Shown in pieces: positions 1 through 8,141 of a DNA stretch of 64,000 nt. Source of the DNA: an uncultured Collinsella sp. (GTDB lineage Bacteria; Actinomycetota; Coriobacteriia; Coriobacteriales; Coriobacteriaceae); NCBI GenBank assembly GCA_900768435.1, contig CAAGCW010000009.1, positions 154,588-218,587 of the forward strand, given 5' to 3'. The stretch's first letter is position 1; each line of letters begins with the position of its first letter. The notes below the pieces were generated by a model. That model saw nothing but the letters and a program-made list of their open reading frames with translations. It did not search any database and was not told the origin of the DNA. Both the position numbers and the translations under genes were made by a program.

Positions 1-14
1 CGATGGGAGCGCAG

Positions 15-227
15 ATGCCCGACAGTTACAAGGAACTAATCAAGAGCAACCCCGACGAGACCGAGATCAGGAGCTTCCTGGTGGACGGCGACCAGGTCTC
101 CGTGACCCTGCGCATCCCCGATACCCTGCGCGACGCTGCGAAGGAAGAGGCAGCCCTCCGGGGCATGAGCTTCTCCGCCTTCGTGCGCACGTGCATGATC
201 GAAGAGCTCGCGAAGAAGAGGGCGTGA
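15..227 (+). CDS. Ribbon-helix-helix (CopG-like) DNA-binding protein
   Basis: A small protein of about 70 residues whose C-terminal half has the ribbon-helix-helix pattern: a short strand (SVTLRIPDTLRDAAKEEA) followed by two helices, the second reading GMSFSAFVRTCM. Such proteins bind DNA as dimers and usually repress their own promoter, often as antitoxins. I chose the ATG at 15 because GGAG lies five bases upstream; an in-frame ATG at 3 is also possible. It stops two bases before the next gene, so the two are co-transcribed with hsdM. No classic toxin is adjacent, so a regulator of the restriction operon is as likely as an antitoxin. The upstream promoter lies outside the window. Confidence 0.6.
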   Translation: MPDSYKELIKSNPDETEIRSFLVDGDQVSVTLRIPDTLRDAAKEEAALRGMSFSAFVRTCMIEELAKKRA

Positions 228-229
228 GC

Positions 230-1063
230 ATGATCCGGGTCAAGACTCTTACCGTCCAGCTCATAGACACTCAGCCGGACCGCATCCGCATCTGCCGCAT
301 CGACGGCGAGTCGCTCGTGGCCATCGTCATTCCGAGGGAGGACCTCGCCGAGGCGAAGTCGCTGCCGAACATCCCGCAGCGCGGCGTCTACTACCTGCTC
401 GACGAGGACCACGGCAACGTGAGCCGAGTCTACGCCGGACAGACGACCCAGGGCATCGCCCGGCTCGACGCGCACAAGGCAAAGAAGGAGTTCTGGAACA
501 AGGCCGTTATGTTCCTCGATGACGACCAGAACATCAGCAGAGACGCGCTGGACGTCCTCGAGGCGAAGGCCATCGACTACGTGCGCACCCACGGCTCGTA
601 CGAGACCGACAACTCGGCGACGCCCAAGCCCTACGTCGACCCATACAAGGAAGAGGCCGTCGAGCGTCTGCACGAGGGAATTCTCTTCAGGATGGCGGCT
701 CTGGGGTACGACCTCGACAGGGTCGACCGGGGTCCCGCGGGTGCGCCGGCGGTCTTCCACACGAAGAAGAACGGCATACGCGGGTCGGGGCGCTACGACA
801 AGGCCACCGGGCACTTCACCGTACTCGCTGGATCGAAAGTTAATCTCTCGAGGCCAGTGCTGAAAAACGCGGGCGTCGCGGCCGCGCGCAGGGAGATCTT
901 CGGCGATTTTGGCGGCATCGCAGAGCTCGCCGAAGATCTCGAGTTCCCGACGCCCAGCGCCGCGGCGGTGTTCGTGCTCGGCAGCAGCCAGAACGGCTGG
1001 ACCAAATGGGTAAGCGACGACGGAGAAACGCTCAACCAAGTCTATAGAAGCGAGGGAAACTAG
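230..1063 (+). CDS. GIY-YIG nuclease-like protein with C-terminal DUF4357
   Basis: About 277 residues. The N-terminal half holds a GIY-YIG-like core: GVYYLL near residue 48, then VYAGQT near 66, a following arginine (GIARLDAHK) and a helix containing an acidic residue (VLEAKAIDYV), the arrangement of the catalytic Tyr, Tyr, Arg and Glu of this nuclease fold. The C-terminal end (SAAAVFVLGSSQNGWTKW) matches the DUF4357 pattern that often follows GIY-YIG domains and accompanies type I restriction genes. The start at 230 has an AAGAAGAGG sequence just upstream. Its stop is immediately followed by hsdM, so it belongs to the restriction-modification operon. Nuclease activity is inferred; its target is unknown. 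Confidence 0.7.
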   Translation: MIRVKTLTVQLIDTQPDRIRICRIDGESLVAIVIPREDLAEAKSLPNIPQRGVYYLLDEDHGNVSRVYAGQTTQGIARLDAHKAKKEFWNKAVMFLDDDQNISRDALDVLEAKAIDYVRTHGSYETDNSATPKPYVDPYKEEAVERLHEGILFRMAALGYDLDRVDRGPAGAPAVFHTKKNGIRGSGRYDKATGHFTVLAGSKVNLSRPVLKNAGVAAARREIFGDFGGIAELAEDLEFPTPSAAAVFVLGSSQNGWTKWVSDDGETLNQVYRSEGN

Positions 1064-3625
1064 ATGAACAAGCAGCAGCTGGCCTCCAAGATATGGGAAT
1101 CCGCCAACAAGATGCGGTCCAAGATCGAGGCTAACGAGTACAAGGATTACATTCTGGGATTCATCTTCTACAAGTTCCTCTCCGAGACCGAAGTCACCCG
1201 CCTGAAGGCACGTGATTTCGCCGAGGAGGATTTGCCGAGCCTCGTGGAAGACGACGAAGAAACGGTCGAGTTCGTCAAGGGCGAGTGCGGCTACTTCATC
1301 GCCTACGAGAACCTCTTCTCCACCTGGGTCGCCAAACGCGGCGACTTCGAGATTTCGAACGTTCGCGACGCCCTCTCTGCCTTTAACCGCAACATCGATC
1401 CCGCCCGCAAGCGTGTCTTCGACGGCATCTTCGACACGTTGCAGACCGGTCTCTCCAAACTCGGCACCGACGCGCGGAGCCAGTCCAAGGCCGCTCGCGA
1501 TCTCATCTACCTCATCAAGGACATCCCGATGGACGGTCGCCAGGACTACGACGTGCTCGGCTTCATCTACGAGTACCTCATCAGCAACTTCGCCGCCAAC
1601 GCCGGTAAGAAAGCCGGCGAGTTCTACACGCCGCACGAAGTGTCCATGCTCATGAGCGAGATAGTCTCGTGGCACCTAGCTGAACGCGAAAACATCACCA
1701 TCTACGACCCCACGAGTGGATCTGGCTCGTTGCTTATCAATATCGGCAAGGCAGTGGCGCGACGCAACGGCGACCCCGACTCCATCAAGTATTATGCGCA
1801 GGAACTTAAGGAGAACACGTACAACCTCACACGCATGAATCTGGTCATGCGCGGAATACTCCCCGACAACATCGTGGCGCGCAATGGCGACACGCTCGAA
1901 GACGATTGGCCCTGGTTCGATACGGTCGAGAACAAGGATGAGACCTACAATCCACTGTTCGTCGATGCCGTGGTGTCGAATCCGCCCTACTCCCAAAACT
2001 GGGATCCGGAAGACAAAGAACTCGATCCGCGCTTCAAGTTCGGCGTTGCCCCCAAATCCAAAGCCGACTATGCCTTCCTCTTGCATGATTTGTACCACTT
2101 GCGCCCCGACGGCATCATGTGCATCGTTCTGCCCCATGGTGTGCTGTTCCGCGGCGGCGAGGAAGGCACCATCCGCAAGAACCTGGTGGAGAACCGCCAT
2201 ATTCAGGCAATTATCGGGCTTCCCGCCAACATTTTCTTCGGCACCGGCATCCCGACAATCGTCATGGTACTCCGCAAGCAGCGCAAGAGCAGCGACGTGC
2301 TGGTCGTAGATGCGTCGAAGCACTTTGTGAAGGAAGGCAAAAACAACAAACTGCGCGCGAGCGATATACGCCGCATCGTGGACGCAGTCACGACTGGAGC
2401 GACCATCGACAAGTTCAGTCGCCTGGTGACCATCGACGAGATACGCGCCAACGATTACAACCTCAACATTCCGCGCTATGTTGATTCGTCCAAAGCTGCT
2501 GAAAGCTGGGACGTGTACGCCACTATGTTCGGCGGAGTTCCGAAGACCGAGATCGACGCTCTCGACCGCTACTGGAAGGTGTGGCCGAGTCTGAAGGGCC
2601 AACTGTACGGTGAGGACGGTGGGTCGTGCCTTGCCTCCGTGACGGACGACGTGGCGGCAACGGTGAAGGCCAACGCTGACGTCGTCTCATTTCTGAGCGG
2701 CTATCGGGATACGCTGGCCCATCTGCCTGAGGAATTGCGAAAGCGATTGGTTGATGGCGCATTGCAGGTCGATTCCGTGGCCGAAGAAGAGCATATTGCG
2801 GCGCAACTTCACGATGCCCTTTCCGGTATCGCGCTTGTTGACGAATACGATGCCTATCAGGCTCTTGATGATGCATGGACGGGCATTTCCGGTGACCTCG
2901 AGGTTATTCAAGCCGAGGGCAGGGAAGCCGTGCGTAAAGTCGATCCAAATATGGTGATTAAGAAGAAGAGTGGCAAAGACGTTGAGGTGCAGGATGGCTG
3001 GACAGGCCGCATTTTGCCGTTTGCGCTTGTCCAAGAGCAGCTGCTCGCTGATGATGTCAAGGAAATTACCGCGCGCGAATCCCGTTTGAATGAAATATCT
3101 CAAGAGCTTGACGAGATTCTTGAGAATCTTGATGAGGAGGAGAAAGGCTCGAGCGATGTTTTTGACGATGACGGCATGCTTGTGGCGGCATCCCTCAAGA
3201 AAGCCGTGAAGAGCATCGGCAAGCATCCGAATGGCGACTTTGAGATGGCGCTTGTTCGTGCTCAGACTCTGCTCGATGAGGAGAAAGACCTCAAAAAGGC
3301 AAGCAAAAAGGCGCTTGTCGCGCTCGAAGAGACGACAAAAAAGGTTATTGAGGGCTTGACTGATGTCCAGTGTGACGAATTGCTGGCTGCGAAATGGATT
3401 GAGCCGCTGCAGTCTGATTTGCTCGAACTGCCCAACGCCGTTATAGGCGACTTCATTGCGAAGATTGTGGCGTTGAATGCAAAGTACGCGACAACCTATT
3501 CGGACGTGTGCAATCAGATTAATGAGGCGGAAAACGAGTTGGCAGCGATGTTGGGCCAGCTCACGGGCAATGAATTCGATATGGCGGGCATTGCTGAACT
3601 GCGGAAACTGTTGGGAGGTGAATAG
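1064..3625 (+). CDS. hsdM: Type I restriction-modification DNA methyltransferase subunit HsdM
   Basis: This subunit transfers methyl groups from SAM to adenine within the sequence chosen by HsdS. The N-terminal helical domain is followed by the methyltransferase core, with the SAM motif DPTSGSGSLL near residue 218 and the N6-adenine catalytic motif NPPY near 306 (VVSNPPYSQNW). At 853 residues it is much longer than the usual 500 or so. The extra C-terminal third is rich in charged, coiled-coil-like helices and probably contacts HsdS or HsdR. It starts directly after the preceding stop, and the half-length hsdS begins one base after its own stop, so M and S are coupled. Base composition falls in the last kilobase, as in the hsdS region. 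Confidence 0.95.
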   Translation: MNKQQLASKIWESANKMRSKIEANEYKDYILGFIFYKFLSETEVTRLKARDFAEEDLPSLVEDDEETVEFVKGECGYFIAYENLFSTWVAKRGDFEISNVRDALSAFNRNIDPARKRVFDGIFDTLQTGLSKLGTDARSQSKAARDLIYLIKDIPMDGRQDYDVLGFIYEYLISNFAANAGKKAGEFYTPHEVSMLMSEIVSWHLAERENITIYDPTSGSGSLLINIGKAVARRNGDPDSIKYYAQELKENTYNLTRMNLVMRGILPDNIVARNGDTLEDDWPWFDTVENKDETYNPLFVDAVVSNPPYSQNWDPEDKELDPRFKFGVAPKSKADYAFLLHDLYHLRPDGIMCIVLPHGVLFRGGEEGTIRKNLVENRHIQAIIGLPANIFFGTGIPTIVMVLRKQRKSSDVLVVDASKHFVKEGKNNKLRASDIRRIVDAVTTGATIDKFSRLVTIDEIRANDYNLNIPRYVDSSKAAESWDVYATMFGGVPKTEIDALDRYWKVWPSLKGQLYGEDGGSCLASVTDDVAATVKANADVVSFLSGYRDTLAHLPEELRKRLVDGALQVDSVAEEEHIAAQLHDALSGIALVDEYDAYQALDDAWTGISGDLEVIQAEGREAVRKVDPNMVIKKKSGKDVEVQDGWTGRILPFALVQEQLLADDVKEITARESRLNEISQELDEILENLDEEEKGSSDVFDDDGMLVAASLKKAVKSIGKHPNGDFEMALVRAQTLLDEEKDLKKASKKALVALEETTKKVIEGLTDVQCDELLAAKWIEPLQSDLLELPNAVIGDFIAKIVALNAKYATTYSDVCNQINEAENELAAMLGQLTGNEFDMAGIAELRKLLGGE

Positions 3626-3626
3626 C

Positions 3627-4259
3627 GTGACGGAAAAGACTAATGTACCCGAAATTCGTTTTGCCGGTTTTACGGACCCTTGGGAACAGCGTAAGTTAGG
3701 TGAGCTATGCACGTTTTCTAAGGGACATGGATACAGCAAAGCTGACATTAGGGATGCCGGCACCCCACTAATCTTATATGGACGCCTGTATACCCACTAC
3801 GAATCGCGTATCGAGGAAGTAGACACTTTTACCGTTGAGCAGGATGGATCGATTCTTTCAAGGGGCAACGAAGTGATCGTTCCTGCATCCGGTGAGACGG
3901 CAGAAGATATCGCCGTCGCATCGTCCGTGCGCAGGTCAGGAATCATTTTGGGTGGTGATTTGAACGTCGTCACCCCGACAGGCAAGCTCGATCCGGACTA
4001 TACCGCGCTTGCCATAACGTACAGCAAAGCCCATGACGATTTGGCAAAGCGGGCACAAGGAAAATCGGTCGTACACGTCCATGGCAACGACATCGCTGAA
4101 GTTGAGATCTCTTACCCGTCGGAAAGCGAGCAAAAGCGCATATCATCGGTTGTTCTCAATCTCGATTCCCTCATCACCCTTCATCAGCGTGAGCCAACTC
4201 ACATGATGAAAGAGGGTAAAAATGCCAATCGGTATCAATGGAGAATCGCTTTTCTGTGA
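3627..4259 (+). CDS. hsdS: Half-length type I specificity subunit HsdS at the hsdM outlet (one recognition domain)
   Basis: It starts at GTG 3627, preceded by GGGAGGTG at ideal spacing. The 210-residue product has the conserved leader (PEIRFAGFTDPWEQRKLGEL), one target-recognition domain (about residues 25-175) and the conserved helix ending DSLITLHQR, then a short unrelated tail. A complete HsdS carries two recognition domains, so this is half size. Half-S subunits are known to dimerise and specify palindromic targets, so it may still work with HsdM. Its leader holds inversion sequence A (3680-3695) and its end sequence B (4170-4190), so the domain can be exchanged by recombination. The recombinase gene overlaps its last 38 bases. 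Confidence 0.85.
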   Translation: MTEKTNVPEIRFAGFTDPWEQRKLGELCTFSKGHGYSKADIRDAGTPLILYGRLYTHYESRIEEVDTFTVEQDGSILSRGNEVIVPASGETAEDIAVASSVRRSGIILGGDLNVVTPTGKLDPDYTALAITYSKAHDDLAKRAQGKSVVHVHGNDIAEVEISYPSESEQKRISSVVLNLDSLITLHQREPTHMMKEGKNANRYQWRIAFL

Positions 4260-5148
4260 TTACTACTCGCAATGGATTAGCGTCTACAAAGAAGGAGCCA
4301 TCCGTGAGGTCACCATGGGAAAGTACCGGCTCACGCAGTCTTGGCTTGCCAAGCTGATTCCAGACCTCAAGATAAAAGATCTCGACCGGACCTCGTACCA
4401 GCAGCTCATCAATGGTTACGCAGAACACCACGAGCGCCAGACAACCATGGACTTCCACCATCAGCTTAAGGGGGCGATCCTTGATGCAGTTGACGAAGGG
4501 CTCATTCCCCGTGACCCTACGCGCAAGGCCATCATCAAAGGGAAACAGCCGCGGGCGAAAAAGATCAAGTATCTCAACCAGTTTGAGCTTCATGCCATGC
4601 TCGGCGACCTTGATTTATCGGGCGGGCCGAGTTGGGATTGGCTTATTCTGATAATCGCTAAAACGGGCCTGCGCTTCTCCGAGGCCCTTGGGCTTACTCC
4701 CGAAGACTTTGACTTCGCCCATCAAACGCTCTCGGTGAACAAGACCTGGGATTACAAGAACGGTGGCGGATTCGTCCCCACGAAAAACGCCTCATCGATG
4801 CGGAAGGTTCAACTCGACTGGCAACTCATCATGCAACTTTCTGGACTGCTCAAAGACCTTCCGCCGACCGAGCCCATATTTGTGAAGGGAAAGGTCTATA
4901 ACTCGACGGCTAACGGCGTTTTGGCGCGCCACTGCAAAAATGTTGGCGTGCCCACCATATCCGTCCATGGACTGCGGCATACGCACGCATCACTTCTACT
5001 GTTCGCCGGTGTCTCTATCGCCAGCGTGTCCCGAAGGCTCGGCCATGCAAGCATGACCACCACTCAGGAAACCTATCTGCACGTCATTCAAGAGCTCGAG
5101 AACAAGGACATTGACATCGTCATGAGGGCTCTTTCGACTCTAATTTAA
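4222..5148 (+). CDS. Tyrosine recombinase/integrase, probable hsdS invertase
   Basis: A 308-residue phage-integrase-family recombinase. The N-terminal part is a SAM-like core-binding domain (about residues 10-100). The catalytic domain shows Arg in TGLRFSEALG (near 151), HGLRH (near 250), LGHASM (near 273) and the nucleophile Tyr in QETYLH (near 281), so all key residues are present. The ATG at 4222 follows AAAGAGGG and overlaps the end of the half hsdS. Stand-alone recombinases of this kind next to split hsdS genes catalyse site-specific inversion of specificity cassettes. The gene lies inside the segment it would invert, so its own orientation and promoter change with some switching events. 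Confidence 0.9.
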   Translation: MPIGINGESLFCDYYSQWISVYKEGAIREVTMGKYRLTQSWLAKLIPDLKIKDLDRTSYQQLINGYAEHHERQTTMDFHHQLKGAILDAVDEGLIPRDPTRKAIIKGKQPRAKKIKYLNQFELHAMLGDLDLSGGPSWDWLILIIAKTGLRFSEALGLTPEDFDFAHQTLSVNKTWDYKNGGGFVPTKNASSMRKVQLDWQLIMQLSGLLKDLPPTEPIFVKGKVYNSTANGVLARHCKNVGVPTISVHGLRHTHASLLLFAGVSIASVSRRLGHASMTTTQETYLHVIQELENKDIDIVMRALSTLI

Positions 5149-5645
5149 CCTGTATCAGCAAACCGTGGCTCACGCTGATGAAGGGTGATGAGGCTGTCGA
5201 GCTCGGCTAAGCTCTTCGCAATTGCTTTCTGCTCGGCGTAATCGGCAGGCACGGCGAAGAACGATTGTGAAATCAGATTCCAATCTGCGCGAGGCATCTT
5301 AGATCCCGTAGATACATTTGCGAGCCTTTGGAAGCCATCTGTTTGAACCAACCGATACAAAAATGAACTGTCGCACTCTGTAGCCCTAAGGACCCAAAAA
5401 TCACCTACGGCTACACCGTTGAACTGCGGGTATAGCCAATTCATCAAATAAGGACGAAGCTTCCCGTACAGAACATCTCGGGCGTAAAACTTAATTCCTG
5501 TTTTACCGCCTTCTTTGTCGTGCAAATTTTTGTTCAGCGTGCCCTCGCCGGAAACGATGTCCTCGTATTCGACTTGAGGCAAATCGGAATCGCATGACTG
5601 AATGGAAACCCTATCGGTCAGATCGGAGAACTTACGCTGTTCCCA
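5145..5645 (-). pseudogene. Silent hsdS half cassette (TRD 2)
   Basis: On the minus strand an open frame runs from the A site (WEQRK, 5645) through one recognition domain to DSLITLHQREPRFADTG and a stop at 5145. A TGA lies four codons upstream of the A site in the same frame, and there is no ribosome binding site or good start, so the cassette is not expressed where it lies. Its A and B ends are intact. Inversion between A at 3680 and A at 5631 would put this domain behind the hsdM-linked start. It is therefore a stored specificity rather than a decayed gene. Confidence 0.75.
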
Positions 5646-5675
5646 AGCGGTTATTCAAATTGGACGACTCCATCT

Positions 5676-6728
5676 TGGGAACAGCGTAAGTTGGGGGAAC
5701 TGCTTCTTTTCCAAAATGGTTTTAATGGCTCCAGCGAGTCATTTGGAAGCGGGATTCCGCTTATCAGTGTCATGGATGTTCTTGATGATGAATTCATTAC
5801 GCACGAGACAGTAAGGGGCAAAGCTCGCCTGAATTACGAAGAAGCTAGCCGCTATTGTGTTGAGTATGGTGATGTACTGTTTCAGCGCAGCTCGGAAAAT
5901 CAGGAGGATGCCGGAACGTCGAACGTGTATCTTGACCAGCATGTTCCATCCGCTTTTGGAGGATTCGTGATAAGAGGTAAAAAAGTCGATGAGTATAACC
6001 CCATTTTCATTAAATATCTTCTTGGCTCCTCTTTTATTCGCGAGCAAATTACTCACAGAGCTCAGGGTGCTCAACATATCAATGTGTCGCAGGATACCTT
6101 AGCCGGTGTTGTTCTCTTGATGCCCTCCATGCGCGAACAGGAGGCTGTCGGATTGGTTTTCCTCCATCTCGCTAACCTCATCACCCTTCATCAGCGTAAG
6201 CGTCGTAAGCGGCTATTCACGCATCTTCTCGTCTGGGAACAGCGTAAGATTGGCGATGTGGCCGCAGTCTATGATGGAGTTCATCAAACTCCTGACTATC
6301 AGGACGAAGGTGTTATGTTCTTATCAGTCGAGAATATAGAGACACTTACATCGCAGAAATTCATCTCACGGGAAGCTTTTGCCAGAGATTATCCAGTGTA
6401 TCCAAAGCGCGGCGATGTCCTGATGACCCGCATTGGCGATATCGGTACATCCAACGTTGTGGAAACCGACGACAAGCTGGCGTTTTACGTTAGCCTCGCA
6501 TTGCTCAAGCCGCTTAACGTTGATTCCTACTACCTCGACAAAAGCCTACAGTCTCCAAGCGCCAAAATGGAGCTGTATAGGAGAACGCTTCACATCGCAT
6601 TTCCTAAGAAGATCAATAAGAACCAAATTGCCGAAGTGATGTTGCCGATACCGAGGAGCCGTCGGGAACAGGAGCAAATCGGTGCTCTTTTCCGCGACCT
6701 CGACACCCTCATCACCCTTCATCAGTGA
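5676..6728 (+). pseudogene. Silent hsdS double cassette (TRD 3 and TRD 4)
   Basis: An open frame of about 350 codons runs from an A site (WEQRKLGELL) through one recognition domain to LITLHQRKRRKR (B site, 6177-6197), then a second A site (VWEQRKIGDV, 6234) and a second domain. It ends abruptly at LITLHQ followed by TGA within a shortened B site. It lacks the normal HsdS N-terminus and a ribosome binding site, so it appears unexpressed. The link between the domains is shorter than in the full hsdS at 6846-8141, and the usual KSMLDKMFPK helix is missing, so this copy may serve only as a donor. Confidence 0.75.
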
Positions 6729-6845
6729 CAGCCCAACAGCAAGTCGCACGACATTATTTTCCTCGCTGGAGCGAAAAACCGCCGACTCGACATGGCGAAA
6801 TCGGCGGTTCTGGAGCTCGAAACAAGAAGCAACTCGCGAAAGTTA

Positions 6846-8141
6846 TTAGACGAACATCCTTTCCAACAGCGATTTCTTAGTATTCCTCAGCAGTTTAAGC
6901 TTACGCTGATGAAGGGTGATGAGGGCGTCGATCTCACTCAGCGCCACGCCTATGGCAGATTGCTCCGACAAGCTAGGAAATCTAACTTGCGTATCTTGCA
7001 GAGCGGCCTTTGAAACGGAAATCACCTTGATCCCCTGCATTAAGGGAAGAAGCTGTCTGTGGTATGCATCGGAATTAAGGTAGTGCCCCAAGTAGCCCGT
7101 CCCAAAGGGGAACCGAGGCCGCGCCGGTATCGTATGCAACCCGGAGATAGTTGGCTCTTTGGGTAGTTTCCGCAGTTCAATACACTTGCCAGCCGCTTCG
7201 TCCTCTGCCGTGTCAGCGAAGATGACATCGCCTTCGCTAAGTATCGACCCAGCAAATTTGGGAAGCACGGTATCGTCGGTAATGAACGGCAAGTCGCTTT
7301 GTTCACCATCCAGGCAATCACCGAACTTGATAAGAATATCTCCGTAATGAACATTACGAGCAATGCCATTCTCGCCATTCAAGTCGGCACGTGAAAGAGT
7401 ATTGTTCTTCAAGAAGTCGAAGCAATCTCCCAACTTACGCTGTTCCCAAGGGTCCGTAAAACCGGCGAAGCGAATTTCGGGCTCAGTTTCACCCGGCTTG
7501 GGGAACATCTTATCAAGCATCGATTTCTTCAGCTGAACGAGCTTCTCATGCTTACGCTGATGAAGGGTGATGAGATGGTCAAGTTGCTTGAGCATGGACC
7601 CTATTGCAGTCTGCTCATCCTTTGAAGAAAAGGCGAATTCTCCGGCCGCCAGACCCTTTCCAGATATCTCTAGGAAGGTTGATCCAGAAGCTTTTTGTTC
7701 AGCGAACTTCTTGATTCGATCGGTCATGGAGTAGACGAAATACACATCGGTATCATCGTTCACGACTAAAGACTGGAAGCCTTGGTTTGTACATGCTGAC
7801 CTGCGAAGGATCGCTGTATTGCCAATGCCCGCACGACTTGTAAAGAGAATTGTTTTACCAGCTGGAAGCAATGTTGCCGAGCAGCTATCGTAACCAGCCT
7901 GGGTTATCCTTCGAACACTTCTGTCGGCGTACACCTGCTCGCCCAATTCGGCGGGCGAATACCAGTCTATATCGCCATCCCAGTACGCATCGTTATTTGT
8001 GCTCGGCGTACCGCCGCCCACAATAGTGGCGGCCTCGCCTAGCTTACGCTGTTCCCAAGTTGAAACGAGGGGACGCATGGTCGCATGCGTCCCCTCAGAT
8101 AGACAAACTTTCGATTTCGCCTGTTCAAAAAAGCCGCTCAT
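6846..8141 (-). CDS. hsdS: Full-length type I specificity subunit HsdS at the hsdR outlet
   Basis: A 431-residue HsdS with both halves. The N-terminal recognition domain follows WEQRKLGEAATIVGGG and ends DHLITLHQRK. A conserved central helix (KLVQLKKSMLDKMFPK) leads to PEIRFAGFTDPWEQRKLGDC, the second recognition domain, ALITLHQRK and a C-terminal helix ending KSLLERMFV. The ATG overlaps the hsdR stop (ATGA), so it is translationally coupled to hsdR. The first 25 residues (MSGFFEQAKSKVCLSEGTHA) are unlike the leader of the hsdM-linked copy and contain a 13-bp palindrome. It is the only complete HsdS in the window and probably sets the current specificity together with HsdM, which is made from the opposite strand. 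Confidence 0.9.
   Translation of the reverse strand: MSGFFEQAKSKVCLSEGTHATMRPLVSTWEQRKLGEAATIVGGGTPSTNNDAYWDGDIDWYSPAELGEQVYADRSVRRITQAGYDSCSATLLPAGKTILFTSRAGIGNTAILRRSACTNQGFQSLVVNDDTDVYFVYSMTDRIKKFAEQKASGSTFLEISGKGLAAGEFAFSSKDEQTAIGSMLKQLDHLITLHQRKHEKLVQLKKSMLDKMFPKPGETEPEIRFAGFTDPWEQRKLGDCFDFLKNNTLSRADLNGENGIARNVHYGDILIKFGDCLDGEQSDLPFITDDTVLPKFAGSILSEGDVIFADTAEDEAAGKCIELRKLPKEPTISGLHTIPARPRFPFGTGYLGHYLNSDAYHRQLLPLMQGIKVISVSKAALQDTQVRFPSLSEQSAIGVALSEIDALITLHQRKLKLLRNTKKSLLERMFV
8067..8096. repeat. 13-bp perfect palindrome in the hsdS leader
   Basis: Arms GAGGGGACGCATG (8067-8079) and its exact complement (8084-8096) enclose a four-base loop. It lies inside the hsdS reading frame, nine bases beyond the outermost A site. 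A hairpin here could slow translation or transcription between hsdR and hsdS, or act as an accessory recombination site. Function is unknown. Confidence 0.6.

Larger units (their letters stand above)
3680..8058. other. Multi-inversion hsdS specificity-switching region (six cassettes, A and B sites)
   Basis: Six recognition-domain cassettes each begin with site A (TTGGGAACAGCGTAAG, encoding WEQRK) and end with site B (CTCATCACCCTTCATCAGCG, encoding LITLHQ). Site A lies on plus at 3680-3695, 5675-5690 and 6234-6248, and on minus at 5631-5646, 7434-7449 and 8043-8058. Site B lies on plus at 4170-4190, 6177-6197 and 6708-6725 (cut short), and on minus at 5172-5192, 6903-6923 and 7554-7574. Since both sites occur in both orientations, inversion between opposite copies can exchange recognition domains. 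The outer A copies lie in the two expressed hsdS genes. A tyrosine recombinase is encoded inside the region. The repeats are seen directly; the switching is inferred from similar hsdS inverting systems. Confidence 0.85.

Noticed and set aside
26..1675. Long open frame of 549 codons on minus
   Set aside because: It is the reverse shadow of the GIY-YIG gene and hsdM, has no family features, and overlaps clearly real genes.
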